Positions 14,001-25,566 of a DNA stretch of 64,000 nt are shown here, one piece after another. The notes below the pieces were generated by a model that was not told the DNA's origin, searched no databases, and worked only from the letters and a program-made list of their open reading frames with translations. Source of the stretch: Baylisascaris procyonis (Eukaryota > Nematoda > Chromadorea > Rhabditida > Ascarididae). Both the position numbers and the translations under genes were made by a program. Positions within the stretch are counted from its first letter, which is position 1; each line of letters opens with the position of its first letter. The stretch spans positions 558,001 through 622,000 of the forward strand of contig JAZARR010000247.1 in the NCBI GenBank assembly GCA_037389465.1. The letters are read 5' to 3'.

Positions 14001-16165
14001 GAAGCGCAATGAAGAGGGTACGAGTCCAGAATGTAGAGAAAACTACTTCCTCAGTGACAAATGCGAACTCTCATCAAGTAAACTGTTTTATGATATAGAG
14101 ATGTGACCAAATATCGTAGCGATAGCAATAGATTTTCACCACTCCAGCATCAACGATGAGCGAAAAAAATGAAAGAAAACCATGGTCTATGCATTACATT
14201 AACGACAAAAGTATACACATTTTTATATGGCTGATATATAATGAAGTAAATAATTTGATGATTACGCTGCCTTCCGAAGGAGGAAATTGTCTTATGAGGT
14301 GGATAGAAATGGATACATTGCTGATAGAGAACTAAACAACGCCAAGCGAGAACTAAACAAAACTCCTAATATGCAAAAATTTATCGAAAATATTTAGCAT
14401 GAACATACAAGAAAAAAATCACCTCTTACGTTTAACTATTTTGTAATATTTGCGATGCAATATGAATATTGCATTGCAAACAGAACTTAAGTGAAAAACT
14501 TTATTACGAACCTATTAATGCGCCCGCTCAAATGTTTCCAAACGCAAATCAGTACTTCAAAAATGGCTGACAGAAATATTTGAATAATATTTTAAAGCAG
14601 TAACGACTAGAGATTATCTCAATGGTACCAGTGAATGAGTGCTAAGAATGACCAATATACTTGCTAACGCAAAGATTGGTGGTCCATAAGAAAATTGAAA
14701 TCACCTTGCACTTTCCGTGTGATCGGTGCTGCAATGCTTACATCTATTTGGGCAGTTCAACAACAAATTTATTTACGTCATTTGATTTCTTTCAGCTATT
14801 TGCCACTCGAAAATGCATTCAACGAGAAGTAATTTATGCTTACAAATGGCTTTTAAAAGTTGAAAATTATTAGCCCTCTCTCCCTTCCTCCTCTTTTCCC
14901 CTCCCCCCAAAAAAGGTTCAAATGAGCCAGTTAAATCGCTCATTTTTAGTTGTTCATGAGTCAGCTGCCGCATGAAACCATTATGTCGATTGTATCGTTA
15001 AAAATTTTCTTCTCTGAAAAAACACCATATTGCTGGAACTTTCAGCGGAAAAAAAAAACCAGCAAATGAGCCCCCACTGATTGGGAGGAAGAACAAGCAA
15101 TCAGCTAAGAGCGGGAGATATATTTCGTAAACGACAGTGAAGTCAGAAAAAAAAAACTTTTTACAGGATGTATTAGTAAGATCCGTCGATTAAACGGGTT
15201 ATTCACTGTTTGTGGATTTCAAGAATTTTCATGAAATTATCCTTGTGGCTAAATCATTCAGAAAATTTCACTAAAAATTCATCGCATTAAAAAGATTTTT
15301 TGAATAAAAACCTTCATATTTTGTACTAAATAAATTAAATATTATATTAGTTGTTAAAATTAAAAACTAAAATATCAAAATAAATAATTAAATAAACTTT
15401 TGCCTCATAAATGAACATTTCTTTCATACTAAAAATAAAAGAAAACAACAAAACGAATTTCGAAAAACCTTCATAGAAAATAAAAACGCTTAGCGCCTCA
15501 CTATGATTGTTTCAGAAATATGTTTTCAAACTACTTCGCTTAGCCCGCAATTTTTATTCAAAATTTGAGCCGATGGAAATGAAATCGAAAATATTCGTTG
15601 AGAAATAAATTAAATTGAGCCGGATTTTGATTATTTAAATAGAGATATCGACCTAAAGTTGGAAGTTGAATAACAAACATTATTGCACCAAATTCCATTT
15701 GAGCATGACTAAAAGCTTCTCATTGGCTCATTTGAACATCAGCTGAATACAAACGAAAAAGAAAACCCGACAAAATGATGAGCACCTATATACTACGATT
15801 AGCGCTACTCCTTTATACTGCTCATACTGGCTACGCATCTGGTCATTAAAAGGTGCAGTGCAATACAAAAGCGAATATCATAGTAATATCATAATATCGC
15901 CATAGTATAAGACTGCTATGAAACGAAAGATCGATCCTCAAAAAGCGCATCCATCATAGAAAACTCATTACAATTTTTTTCGCTTGCATGATATAACGCC
16001 GATTCACCATGTTCAGTACCCATGACTGTCACGTGTTTCACTTTGTTTCACGTACCACACTTTTCTACATATACGAACCTATTGAGTATATAATTTTATT
16101 TGCACATGTACAGGAAACAAACCTATTGGCTATATATTTTTTATTTCGGTATTAAAACTAAGATC
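11068..16165. other. AT-rich spacer, no gene seen
   Basis: No supportable gene. Visible items are A-runs (about 13707, 13949), a 13-bp direct repeat (gagaactaaacaa) at 14327-14339 and 14348-14360, a pyrimidine-rich stretch at about 14871-14909, and a GC-richer patch at about 12825-12870 where gggtc, ggct, agcc and gaccc could nest into a small two-part stem. At 16075-16150 a phrase beginning acctattg occurs twice about 48 bp apart. The 70-codon ORF at 14661-14873 is not distinguishable from chance. Confidence 0.55.
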
Positions 16166-16210
16166 AGGGGGGCTCCGCCCTCCCTGAACCCCCTGCAAGG
16201 GGGGTTGCCG
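16166..16210. repeat. GC-rich palindromic island
   Basis: A short block of G6 and C5 runs stands out sharply from AT-rich surroundings. Its right half is a near-perfect palindrome (aaccccctgcaagggggg, then tt), and its left half (ggggggctccgccctccc) can also fold on itself. It resembles the GC-cluster type of small mobile or repeat sequence in appearance only; I cannot assign a family. It sits directly before the first of the two direct repeats that flank the SINE at 16320-16432. Confidence 0.65.
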
Positions 16211-16482
16211 TCCCACTTGACACCTGCTTTCATCGGCGTGCAGTTGTTGTTATGAAAAACATATTTCTTCACGTTACAGCAGCAGCCGCTTCCTAATTTT
16301 TTTCTGAATTACATGAGTATATCTAGAACATTAGTAGTCACTTTCTGGACGAAAAATCAGAAAAGAGCACTCAAACCCGAAGTTTGCATCCCTATACCTA
16401 CATGCTTCGCTCTCCCACTCAGTGATAACGAAGCGACTATCCCACTTGACCTCCTGCTTTGATCTGCGCAGGTGCAACTATG
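16211..16482. repeat. Direct repeat pair (about 43 bp) flanking a SINE
   Basis: The segment 16211-16254 recurs with about 75-80% identity at 16440-16482. Both begin tcccacttgac, continue cctgcttt, and end near a .tatg. Between them lie about 65 bp of other DNA and then the SINE at 16320-16432. The repeats are too long for an ordinary SINE target-site duplication, so they may be an older tandem duplication split by the insertion, or two copies of a short repeat linked to the GC island. Confidence 0.6.
16320..16432 (-). mobile_element. tRNA-derived SINE, copy 1
   Basis: Read on the minus strand, this copy has an A-box-like motif (cactgagtggg, at 16414-16424) and a B-box-like motif (gggtttgagtgc, at 16367-16378) about 35 nt apart, the spacing expected of an internal RNA polymerase III promoter in a tRNA. 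Downstream comes a non-tRNA tail containing cgtccagaaagtg and gttctagat. The same tail occurs in the second copy at 32703-32845, which supports a dispersed family rather than a tRNA gene. There is no acceptor-stem pairing and no encoded poly(A) tail. The 5' limit is uncertain by about 10 bp. SINEs are non-autonomous and depend on a LINE reverse transcriptase encoded elsewhere; none is visible here. Confidence 0.7.
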
Positions 16483-16599
16483 CCATTTCATTAAATCACA
16501 CCACTATTTCCTCACATATCTACGACCTTTCTCTAATGAAACTATAAACTATTCCGAAGAGAACTGGATGTTTATTCGGATAAGAAAAGTCATATTCAG

Positions 16600-16800
16600 A
16601 TTCGTCTAGAATTCGAGGAGTTATCAACGCGCGTAGGTCACTTGTCTGCCTCTCTCACTTTAGCGTACTATCTCGCCGCCAAATGCAATTTCTAGTATTT
16701 CCCGTGCAGACAGCCTGGGCAAATTATAAATCGTTGAAAAGGAAATTGGCTGGAGCGTCAATGGCGCTACGCGCGCATCTCTCCCGTTATCCGGAAAAAA
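16600..16800. other. GC-richer segment, unclassified
   Basis: Base composition rises visibly here, with several GCGC-containing words (for example acgcgcgcat) and ctctc motifs. No tRNA, snRNA or protein domain could be recognised on either strand. It lies between SINE copy 1 and the orphan satellite unit and may be part of another repeat family. Confidence 0.35.
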
Positions 16801-16816
16801 GTCACGGCCAAAAATG

Positions 16817-16907
16817 AAAAAAATTCAGGAATATCCTGAAAATCTCCGATAGGAGCGAAAGCAAAAAAATCCAGGAATATACTAAAAATTTCGGATCGAG
16901 CGAAAGC
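16817..16907. repeat. Tandem duplication, about 45 bp x 2
   Basis: Two imperfect copies (16817-16862 and 16863-16907) share aaaaaaat.caggaatat, a tcgat/tcgga core and a gagcgaaagc end. They sit immediately upstream of the orphan satellite unit but do not resemble the satellite itself. Confidence 0.65.
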
Positions 16908-17000
16908 ACACTTATATATTTGAAACAGGCTTCTAAAGAGATGAAAAATTGTAGTTGAGGAGGAAACTGTGCGACTAACGGGAGAAGAGTTATAAAAATA

Positions 17001-17640
17001 AAGTTGGCGCTTTGCCAATTTTCCCATCGCAACCGGAAGTTTCTTCCAGATTATGATGGACCATTCTAAACCATGGATCATGAAAAAGATTCCTTATGAA
17101 TTGACCTAATCCAAGCCGAGATATGGCCAAGAACGGATTTTCCTGTTCCCGAACGCATATCTCAACCGGATCAATAAATTTTCCGGAATTTTCTTCACAA
17201 CACCCTTCAAACAAAAATTCCCAAGAGGTCCTGAAGAAGTTTTCCACAAAAATGCAGAAACGACAACGAAATAACGTTTTCCGGATTGCTTTTCATACTT
17301 TGCAACCATATTCCGGAAAAATTTTCATATTCAGGATTCTTTTCACAAATCGGGACTCAACCCTTAACATGTCTCTAAAAATTCCTCGCGAAACCAAAAA
17401 TAGAACTCCAAAATCTAACAAACGGATAGAAAGATATAAGCAAAAAATCCTTAAGTATGGAAAAATTTTTCGGCCGGAATTTCTCAAAGATTTATCTGGG
17501 TAGCACTTACCCAAGAACTAATCAGCATCCCTCCACCATCTAAGGAACATAAATGCAAAAAATCCGGCCGAAAAAACAAATCCATTAAGAATTATGGCGT
17601 AATGATCAAGCAAAAATGAGTTAGTGATGGCGTACCCTAT
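17001..17640 (+). repeat. Orphan, diverged unit of the 646-bp satellite
   Basis: This is one full-length unit of the same family as the array that begins at 32847, in the same orientation. Landmarks in order match the array: the gccaatttttccc-like start, the ttccagattatgatgga segment, tgacctaatccaagcc, the agatatg.ccaagaacgg segment, aacgacaacgaaataacg, and aaaaaatccgg near the end. It is clearly more diverged from the array than array units are from one another. An ORF of 126 codons (17123-17503) is the counterpart of the array ORF, but substitutions in it are mostly non-silent. Its left end lies just after, and its right end at, the place that in array units carries a tactga/tcagta mini-hairpin. 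Confidence 0.9.
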
Positions 17641-17661
17641 GCATATAGGGTACGTCATCAC
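17624..17661. repeat. Strong hairpin at the end of the orphan satellite unit
   Basis: Arms gtgatggcgtaccctat (17624-17640) and atagggtacgtcatcac (17645-17661) pair at 16 of 17 positions, with the remaining pair G-T, around the 4-nt loop gcat. It occupies the position where array units have the smaller stem tactga / tcagta. No gene or terminator context is present. Confidence 0.8.
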
Positions 17662-20043
17662 GCCGGAATATTCTGGAATTGGATTTCCGGTCCATAATCA
17701 CCCATCATCCCATTCATAAATCCGCTCACATCATGCCATGATTATATTGCGCATTTGAATGAGAATTTCCTGCCAGAGGTAGGTAATTGCTTTTAAGTAG
17801 CAAAAAAATCTGCAGAAAAGATGCTGAAAAGCGAATTCTAGCAAAAAAAAACCTTTTATTTCGCGCGAGTTTGTTTTCCCTTCTTTCCTCTGAATCTTTT
17901 TCCTTTTAAATTTTTAATACCCATTTCGATATTGAACCTCAATCAATTCACATCCTTTAAAAACAATTATCTTCTCGTTATTCTAAGCGGCCTAAGAGAG
18001 TTCATTGTGCGCTTTCATATGGTAGGTTATTGTTAGTAGCATAATTTTTGAAGGAACATTGCTTTTTCTTTGTAAAAACAGATTTTAGTGACAGCATGTC
18101 TTCGCGCATGGATAGATCTATCTGCCAGCTCGCTGCTTAAACTCGGGAATAATCAAAGTTGGATACACGAAGTCTAAGACTCTTATAGGCGTTTAAAAGT
18201 GGAAACAATTTCCTCACATTCCACATCTGTTCCATTTCCATTGCAAGTTGAAAAAGAATAAACTCTAGGACATTTATATGGGTGCTGGCTCCAAATAAAA
18301 TATGAGTGCATTTTTGTACATTTTATCTTTTACTGGCAACTTATCAAACTGGTTAGTCAAATGAGAGGTACGCAAAAGCGCATATTTGTCAACCACTTGT
18401 GGCATGCTTCGGCACTTATCTCTTTGCAGGTGGACTTTTATGTAAAGTTCCACAGGTTGAGAATATGGGGCTTTTGCTCACCTTGCATTCAGCCCCAAGA
18501 GCTATTTACGTACTACCTTCGCGCATCTATTCTCCTTATGCTTAACGCACGATCCCCTTTGCAAATCGCCCAATCGAAAATCGGCAGGCCTAATGATTCG
18601 ACGGTGATTCGCTAATGTGGCTTTTAAAGCGTTACAAAAACTACCACACCTGTGAAGTAACCGGAATGGGAACGACTTGCTCACATAAAGAAAATAAAGA
18701 AAACAACATTTTCATTTCTGGATCGTATCTAAATGAGATTCAGGATTCAATATCTCATGTTATGATAGGTAAATCGCTTAGCCGTCTAATGAATATATTT
18801 ATAGTCCATAAATCTAGCGTCACAGGATTAGCTGTTGGCAATGAGTTATACATAGACGTACCGGATTTCGCGCAATAGTGGGCATTAATTTAACATTTAT
18901 GGGGCGATGATCTAGCATTTCATCACGATTTGGAACAATAAAAATCACTACAAATCACCTTCATCCTATAGTTGATTGAATCATAAAATATTTGAATAGT
19001 TAGTCACCTTTGCATTGGCGAATAGCTTGTCGTTGATACAAACAGAGCGTTGAAATGGGGTGACACTCAATAAGAAGCAATATTTGTGAGACTGCTTCAA
19101 GAACGAATAGTTAGCTGATAAAAGTTGATTGATATGCTACGAAGAACTAATCCACGATTACCTATGCTTATCAGTTCGTCACATACGCTACTGATGTTTG
19201 ATGTTCCAACAAAATGGTAGCACCCTCATTGATAACACTACTTACATGATTGTTTATTCTACATCTATTCGAAAATAGAATATTTCCTTCTCACATAAAT
19301 GAATGACACTAAATCAATGGAAATAAATAATCGTCCTTTAGGAGGCACATAAATTAATTCACAGCAGAAGTTTTCAAATAGTGACTTCCCTATATAGAAA
19401 ATATAATTTTCATAAAAATTCTGTAATAAAAGAAATAAATGGAAAACTCATGGTAACAATTTACCAAAAATGGTAATGTTGCTTGAATCTCATTTTTTCA
19501 AAAAAAAAAAAAAAAGATTGGGATGGTAACTAGCTAGGTAACTCTATATGATGCCCCTTTCCACGAAGTTTTTTAAGATTTGTACTATAGCATCTACGGT
19601 TCATCCACTTAAAATCAACAATTTATGAAGAACGCTCCTGAAAATTTTACATTCATCTGCGCAACCCTAGGTAAAATCTATGCTATGCAAAAAAGACCTT
19701 ATTCTGGATGATCGTCTCTAAGAGCGATTCGTTTTATAGGAAGACATATTACCTTTATTCAACAGATTGCATATATGCGCTAATGAAGGATATCAAAAGA
19801 CATAAATTTCTAGAAGTGAGTAGAGTTTTCTCAACGTTAATGCAATCATTTTGCAGCAATAAATAATAATTTTTGTCAATTAAAATTGCACAGATTATTT
19901 TTAGACAGTAACAGAGTGTACAAAGATCATTAGCAGGGTGCAGTATACCCTAAACAGATGATGATAAGAATGTTATCGATATTGAACACATAAGTAAATA
20001 TTGGCTGCCAATAAAAGTACATTATTCCTCATAAAAATATATA

Positions 20044-20045
<2 letters not shown>
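17662..20045. other. Spacer with one weak ORF cluster
   Basis: Apart from the weak ORFs at 18361-18878 I see nothing supportable. An A15 run lies at about 19500-19515. Confidence 0.5.
18361..18878 (+). other. Unrecognised ORF pair, possible exon or gene remnant
   Basis: Two plus-strand ORFs overlap by one base in different frames (18361-18615, 84 codons; 18615-18878, 87 codons) in DNA slightly richer in GC than its flanks. A plausible acceptor (ctctttgcag, about 18420-18429) and possible donor-like GT sites occur, so the stretch could be part of a spliced gene. I recognise no domain, signal peptide or repeat. ORFs of this size are expected by chance in a window of this length and composition. 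A real exon is possible but unproven. Confidence 0.15.

Positions 20046-20098
<53 letters not shown>
20046..20098. repeat. (TA)n microsatellite
   Basis: An uninterrupted TA dinucleotide run of about 53 bp. Confidence 0.95.
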
Positions 20099-20104
<6 letters not shown>

Positions 20105-23100
20105 TCAACTTTTTATCGATATAAGTATAAATACCGAAAAAATATTGCAAATCTAAAAAAATGATGTTTAAAACTTTTTACTCAATAAATGAAACTGCCT
20201 TATGAAATGCGCTCGTTTAATTGGTGGCTATATATAATCTTGTGTGATCGGAAATATGCCTAAAAAATAATGCTTCCCAGTATGACCTCATATTATGCAA
20301 TGCAAGGAAATCTTCTATCAAATTTTTTCTAGCTAAAGGATAGCATAAATACGACAGATTTTCACATTTTTCGCTCAAATAAAATTCCATCCTATGTCAA
20401 ACGATTGCCTGAGATTATGCACAAAAAAATACTGAAGTGGTGCAAATGTCTGAGGTGAGTGATATTATTTTACACAACGGTCATCCACATTATTGACGAC
20501 TAATGTCAAAAATTGATGATAATCGCCTATATTAGTAAAATTCATACACATCAGTAATGAAAAGAGAACTGTTGCATAATATCAGATGAAAGACGAGTAT
20601 ATTATTGAAGACGAGAAATAGAAATCAGCGAAGAACCTCAATGATCTTTCGAATAAGTGACACTATTTGAAAATTACGAAAAACGAGCAGATAATTTATG
20701 CAAATATGATTAGCTCAGCTGTGATGTTTTCACTAAAACTAATTTCATTTGCTGCGCAGACAGAATAACCCAACGGTGTGAAGCGTAATGAATGATTTGG
20801 ACCAAGAAAAAAAGGAAAGCGCGCCAGAACAACTGGTACAATATGCGTTCGTGCTATTTCAATCACCACATCAACCACTTTTATGGATTGTAAGGAATAA
20901 TCTAATCCTATCTGCAATAATTCGATTGCTTTTTCGAATTGCCTATGAAAGAGTGCTTTTTTAGAAGTCCGACAGCCTAAAAAAATGAAACTTGATGGGT
21001 TGCAAAATGTATGCAAATTTTAAGACCTGTTAAGTGACCTTTACAGCTCTTTATGGCCATAAAACCACCGAATTTCGCAGCTTCCATTTCTGTGGCTCTA
21101 GGGCTGAAACTAGCAAATAAGGAAATACACCGACAAGCTGACGTCACTATTAAAATGTATAATGCACTACAACTGTAGAAAATGCAATATTATTTGATTA
21201 GTGCGCACCACTCTTCAGTAAAAGCTGAAATGGTCTACTTATGCAGGCAAAGACCACATGCTAGGCGAATGGGAAGCCGGAAAGAAAAAAGAAGCTTTTG
21301 CTCCAAAAAATCCATTCAGCTGGGCAGTTTAGAATAGTACTTGGCTATGAACCCTTACTGACAACATTCTTTTGTCGAATTTAAATGCATCACCAGCAAA
21401 ATTATTGGAGGCAACAATATAAATAAATTATTTTTCTTATTCACAAATCATCAGCAATTTAATAAAAAAAGCATCTAAGAGCCCAAAAATCATATTGAGA
21501 TTGTAGCATCGCGCTAGCCGCATTATTCGCATACTTCAGCCTATTGAGTACTGACGCCAGAAATTTCTATTCTGCTTGTTTAAATGGATGAAGGTAAGAT
21601 GGAAGGGTGAGAGAAGAGGAGAGGGGAAAAAGAAGAGTTAGACGCGGAAGAGCTCCCGTAATCAAAATACGATCTAACATATGGATTAATTAGGTGAATT
21701 GCTTAGAGGCAACAAACAGTGAAAACATTCACTGCCTTCATCATAAAGAAGTCATCACATCTTCAAAGTTTCACAAAAGAATTTTTTCTGCCGGAATGAG
21801 AATGAAAGATCTAAGTTTAGCTATCAAAAATTTGCTCGTTTGACGCATTTTTATGTCCACAACTGATTAAGCGCTATCCGACCATCAACTAGCTAAGAGA
21901 AGCTGCTCAATTTAAAAAAAAAAAAAAAAAAAAACTGGCGAAAATTATGGAAAAAAAATAACTGGAAAGACCTAAAACACCTTTCAAGACGATTCACTAG
22001 GAATTATCAGCAGTATTAATTTTTGACCAGCAAAAGTAGTTCATTATTTTTAAGCTGGTATCTAAAGGTTCTGTTTGTATATCCCTAGTTATTTTTTCAT
22101 TTTATTTGAATGTAGTTAATCTCCCTCCGTAAGTGGGAACCAACGTACTCTCAAAAATGGAATCATTGTTTACCACTTTCTCTTTCATAAAAAATCCATA
22201 CCACCATCTTTTCGCCTAAAGAACGGAAGAACCTCTTACAAAAATTATTATGGATTGTAGTGCTTAGACGCGATAGAATAAAACGATGAGAGTTTTTTTT
22301 TAAGAGAACTTTATAGAGAAAAAGGGTAAATTTTTCGATGAATTGGTGTGTTGGAAGCACCGAAATTCATCATAAAGACTGTTGTATATTTATGAAAGTT
22401 AAAGCAAAAGTTGTTTTTCTTATTGGGTAAAAGTAGCAGCAACATTTGATTGTAATTGTTATGGATGGGGTCAAACTGAAATATTACTACTTTTCACAGG
22501 CGTTCAAGCTACATTTTCAAGCTAAGATACTAATAAATTTCAAAGGTACTCTATGTACCTAAATAAAGTCACTCCATTAGAATAAAATATCCGCAGGACA
22601 CATCTAAAATGATATAAATTTTAGATACGAGTATTACTAATCGAGGAATTTGCACAAAATCCTTGACGATGAGGCCATGTGTATGAGACCAAGTAGATAT
22701 CTGCATACTTTTGCATGAGTCCAAGACTACTATATGGTAGAATGAGGCAATTACTTCAGACCAATAGTAGTAACATCAACTGCTAACTGCAAAATGAACG
22801 TATAGGAAGGCGATTTGGAAGTGAGAATGTTTCGTATGCGACATAAGCATTCGAATTGCTTTCAAAGGAAAATTGGTTCCCGCAGGCAAAATCGATCAAC
22901 TTCACACCACAACAATGCGACACAATTGTCGCTCTCTCAAAAAGCATCTAATCGCTTCAAGAATTTGCGCCAGAAAAAAAAACACATTATGTGCCTCATT
23001 GTTGGTGCGCTTCATTGAGCATTGTTAGAGCTAATTTACATTGCTTACGAAATTTAACAACACATAAACCAATTCATAAGCAACCTACAATATACCTTTA

Positions 23101-23771
23101 TTAATGTTTAAAGTTTATTTAACGAAAGGTATAATAAATAGTGTTAGGAATCTATAAAATACTAAAGTGTTGAAAGTTGGCACCATCAATATTGTAATCT
23201 ACCAAAAACGATAGCACATTACGTGAGATTATTAGGGCGGTGATAAAACAGATGGAACGATGGCACCTTGTTGAAAATAGCCAATGGTTGTTTAGCACTG
23301 GTTAAAATTTCATTAGATGTGAACAAGATGAGCGAAATATCACCAAAAATTAACGCAATGTAATTTTATAATTACTGTTACTTTCTATACCTGTAAGGTA
23401 TCTTTCCGATTGCAATATAGTTGCTAATTCGATGAAAGTGAACGATTCGCAATCGAAATAATAGAAAATGAGGAAATAAGTCAGCGAAATTGCAAGGATA
23501 AACATCTGCTATCCTATTCTATGCTAATGAAGATTTTCACACCGGAAGTAAAGAAAACTAGAATAAAGAGAACAGCGCCATTGCAGTGTAATGATCTCAT
23601 CGAAGTTTAAATTTTCTACGAAAAGAATCAATCTTCTACTTAAAAATCTGACAGATGTAACAGGTATACATATATATTCTTTCATACATTGGAATGGCTA
23701 TAGCTACTTTCATAATTTACGAATCAACTATACCTGTAAAGTTTAGCTAATTAAATGATTTAATTAACAGA
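20099..23771. other. AT-rich spacer, no gene accepted
   Basis: No supportable gene. A minus-strand ORF at 20696-21016 (106 codons) has no recognisable domain, repeat or splice context and was not accepted. There is an A21 run at 21914-21934 and a purine-rich patch at about 21600-21645. Confidence 0.5.
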
Positions 23772-23832
23772 TATAGTTTTAATTAAATGATGACCGTCTA
23801 CAATATATGATCATCATTTAATTAAAACTATA
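23772..23832. repeat. Perfect 22-bp inverted repeat
   Basis: The 22-nt arm at 23772-23793 (starting tatagttttaatt) is matched exactly in reverse complement at 23811-23832, with a 17-nt spacer. A related phrase without the palindrome (ctatacctgtaaagttta, about 23729-23746) precedes it, and ctatacccgtaaaattt follows it, so the hairpin may be part of a slightly larger imperfect inverted structure. It could be a short MITE-like remnant or simply a palindrome; no target-site duplication is clear. Confidence 0.8.
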
Positions 23833-24558
23833 CCCGTAAAATTTCACAATTCTGATTTCAGAAGCCGTATATTCAAAACTACCCGACAACTGGACACATA
23901 TATACGAAAATTTGCAAGAAGCTTAACGGTAATGAACAGCATAACGGCAGCGAAAAGAAGAGTTACGAATATATTTTGTAAAAATATCAACTATGACTAC
24001 AAAAACGATTGCTCGATGCTTTCAATAAACGGAAGCAAAGAAAGAACTTAGTAAATGAACTCCAGATCCTCCCCATGAAAGCTTAGTTCATATCTTCTCT
24101 CATTCCGATAATATTTTTCATAAATTTTTCGCAACTTAATAGAACTTTATGCCGCTTTTTGAGATTCTTTTAATATTCCGCGCACTTTTCTTTTCACTTT
24201 TGAGACTTTTTGTATAAACCTACGAAATATACAAGAAGCGTTATATTTTTCCGCAGTCAAATCAAGAGTTAATTGAGATGGAATGAATATTTCAAGTATT
24301 GGCGGCCTTTGCAATATAAGAAGTAAGTACTTAATCACATCAAGAGTTAAGCACAATTTATGCAGGACAACTTATTAATAAATGTATCGTGAACACTCTT
24401 GAAATGATTCGTTATGGCAACTATCTACTAAAGGAGATAAGTAACGATGAAATTTCGTTAAGCTCGCATAACGAAATGAATAGATATTCAACAAAAGGAC
24501 GACTGATTGCTGATGCCTGATTTCTTTTTCTCTTCTCTAGGATTATCCGATCCACAAT

Positions 24559-24660
24559 ATCACTAACATAAGCTATCATACTATAAAACGAACTAGAGTA
24601 TCGACGACATTCACTAATAGAGGCTATTATACTATAACATGAGGTACAGTGTCGACAATA
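24559..24660. repeat. Tandem duplication, 51 bp x 2
   Basis: Copies at 24559-24609 and 24610-24660 share tcactaa, a gct-at-atactata core and a gtgtcgac/gtatcgac end, with about a dozen differences. It is a degenerate two-copy repeat of unknown role. Confidence 0.65.
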
Positions 24661-24934
24661 TATAGAATGCTAACGAGATATATACAATGTAGCTCACTGG
24701 AGGAGTTGAAGTTTCCATTAAATTAGCGGCAGAATTTCATGTTCATGTCATATGAAGCAATGGCAGAGCGAGGAGTAAATTTAGTCGGGGAAAGATCTCA
24801 TGTTGCATTCAACAGATTCTCCTAGAAAGCTCATGCAACGTGAAAACTAGATGAAAATATTTCAATGACAGAAGGCAATACGTCAACAACGGACACGACT
24901 TGTGACATTATGCAATAAAAGAATATTGAGTTAC

Positions 24935-24993
<59 letters not shown>
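24935..24993. repeat. (TA)n microsatellite with one interruption
   Basis: A TA run of about 59 bp with a single GT interruption near 24949-24950. It directly abuts the left arm of the foldback at 24994-25566. Confidence 0.9.

Positions 24994-25566
<573 letters not shown>

Noticed and set aside
20696..21016. 106-codon minus-strand ORF
   Set aside because: A rough estimate gives several ORFs of about 100 codons by chance in a window of this size and composition; no recognisable motif supports this one.
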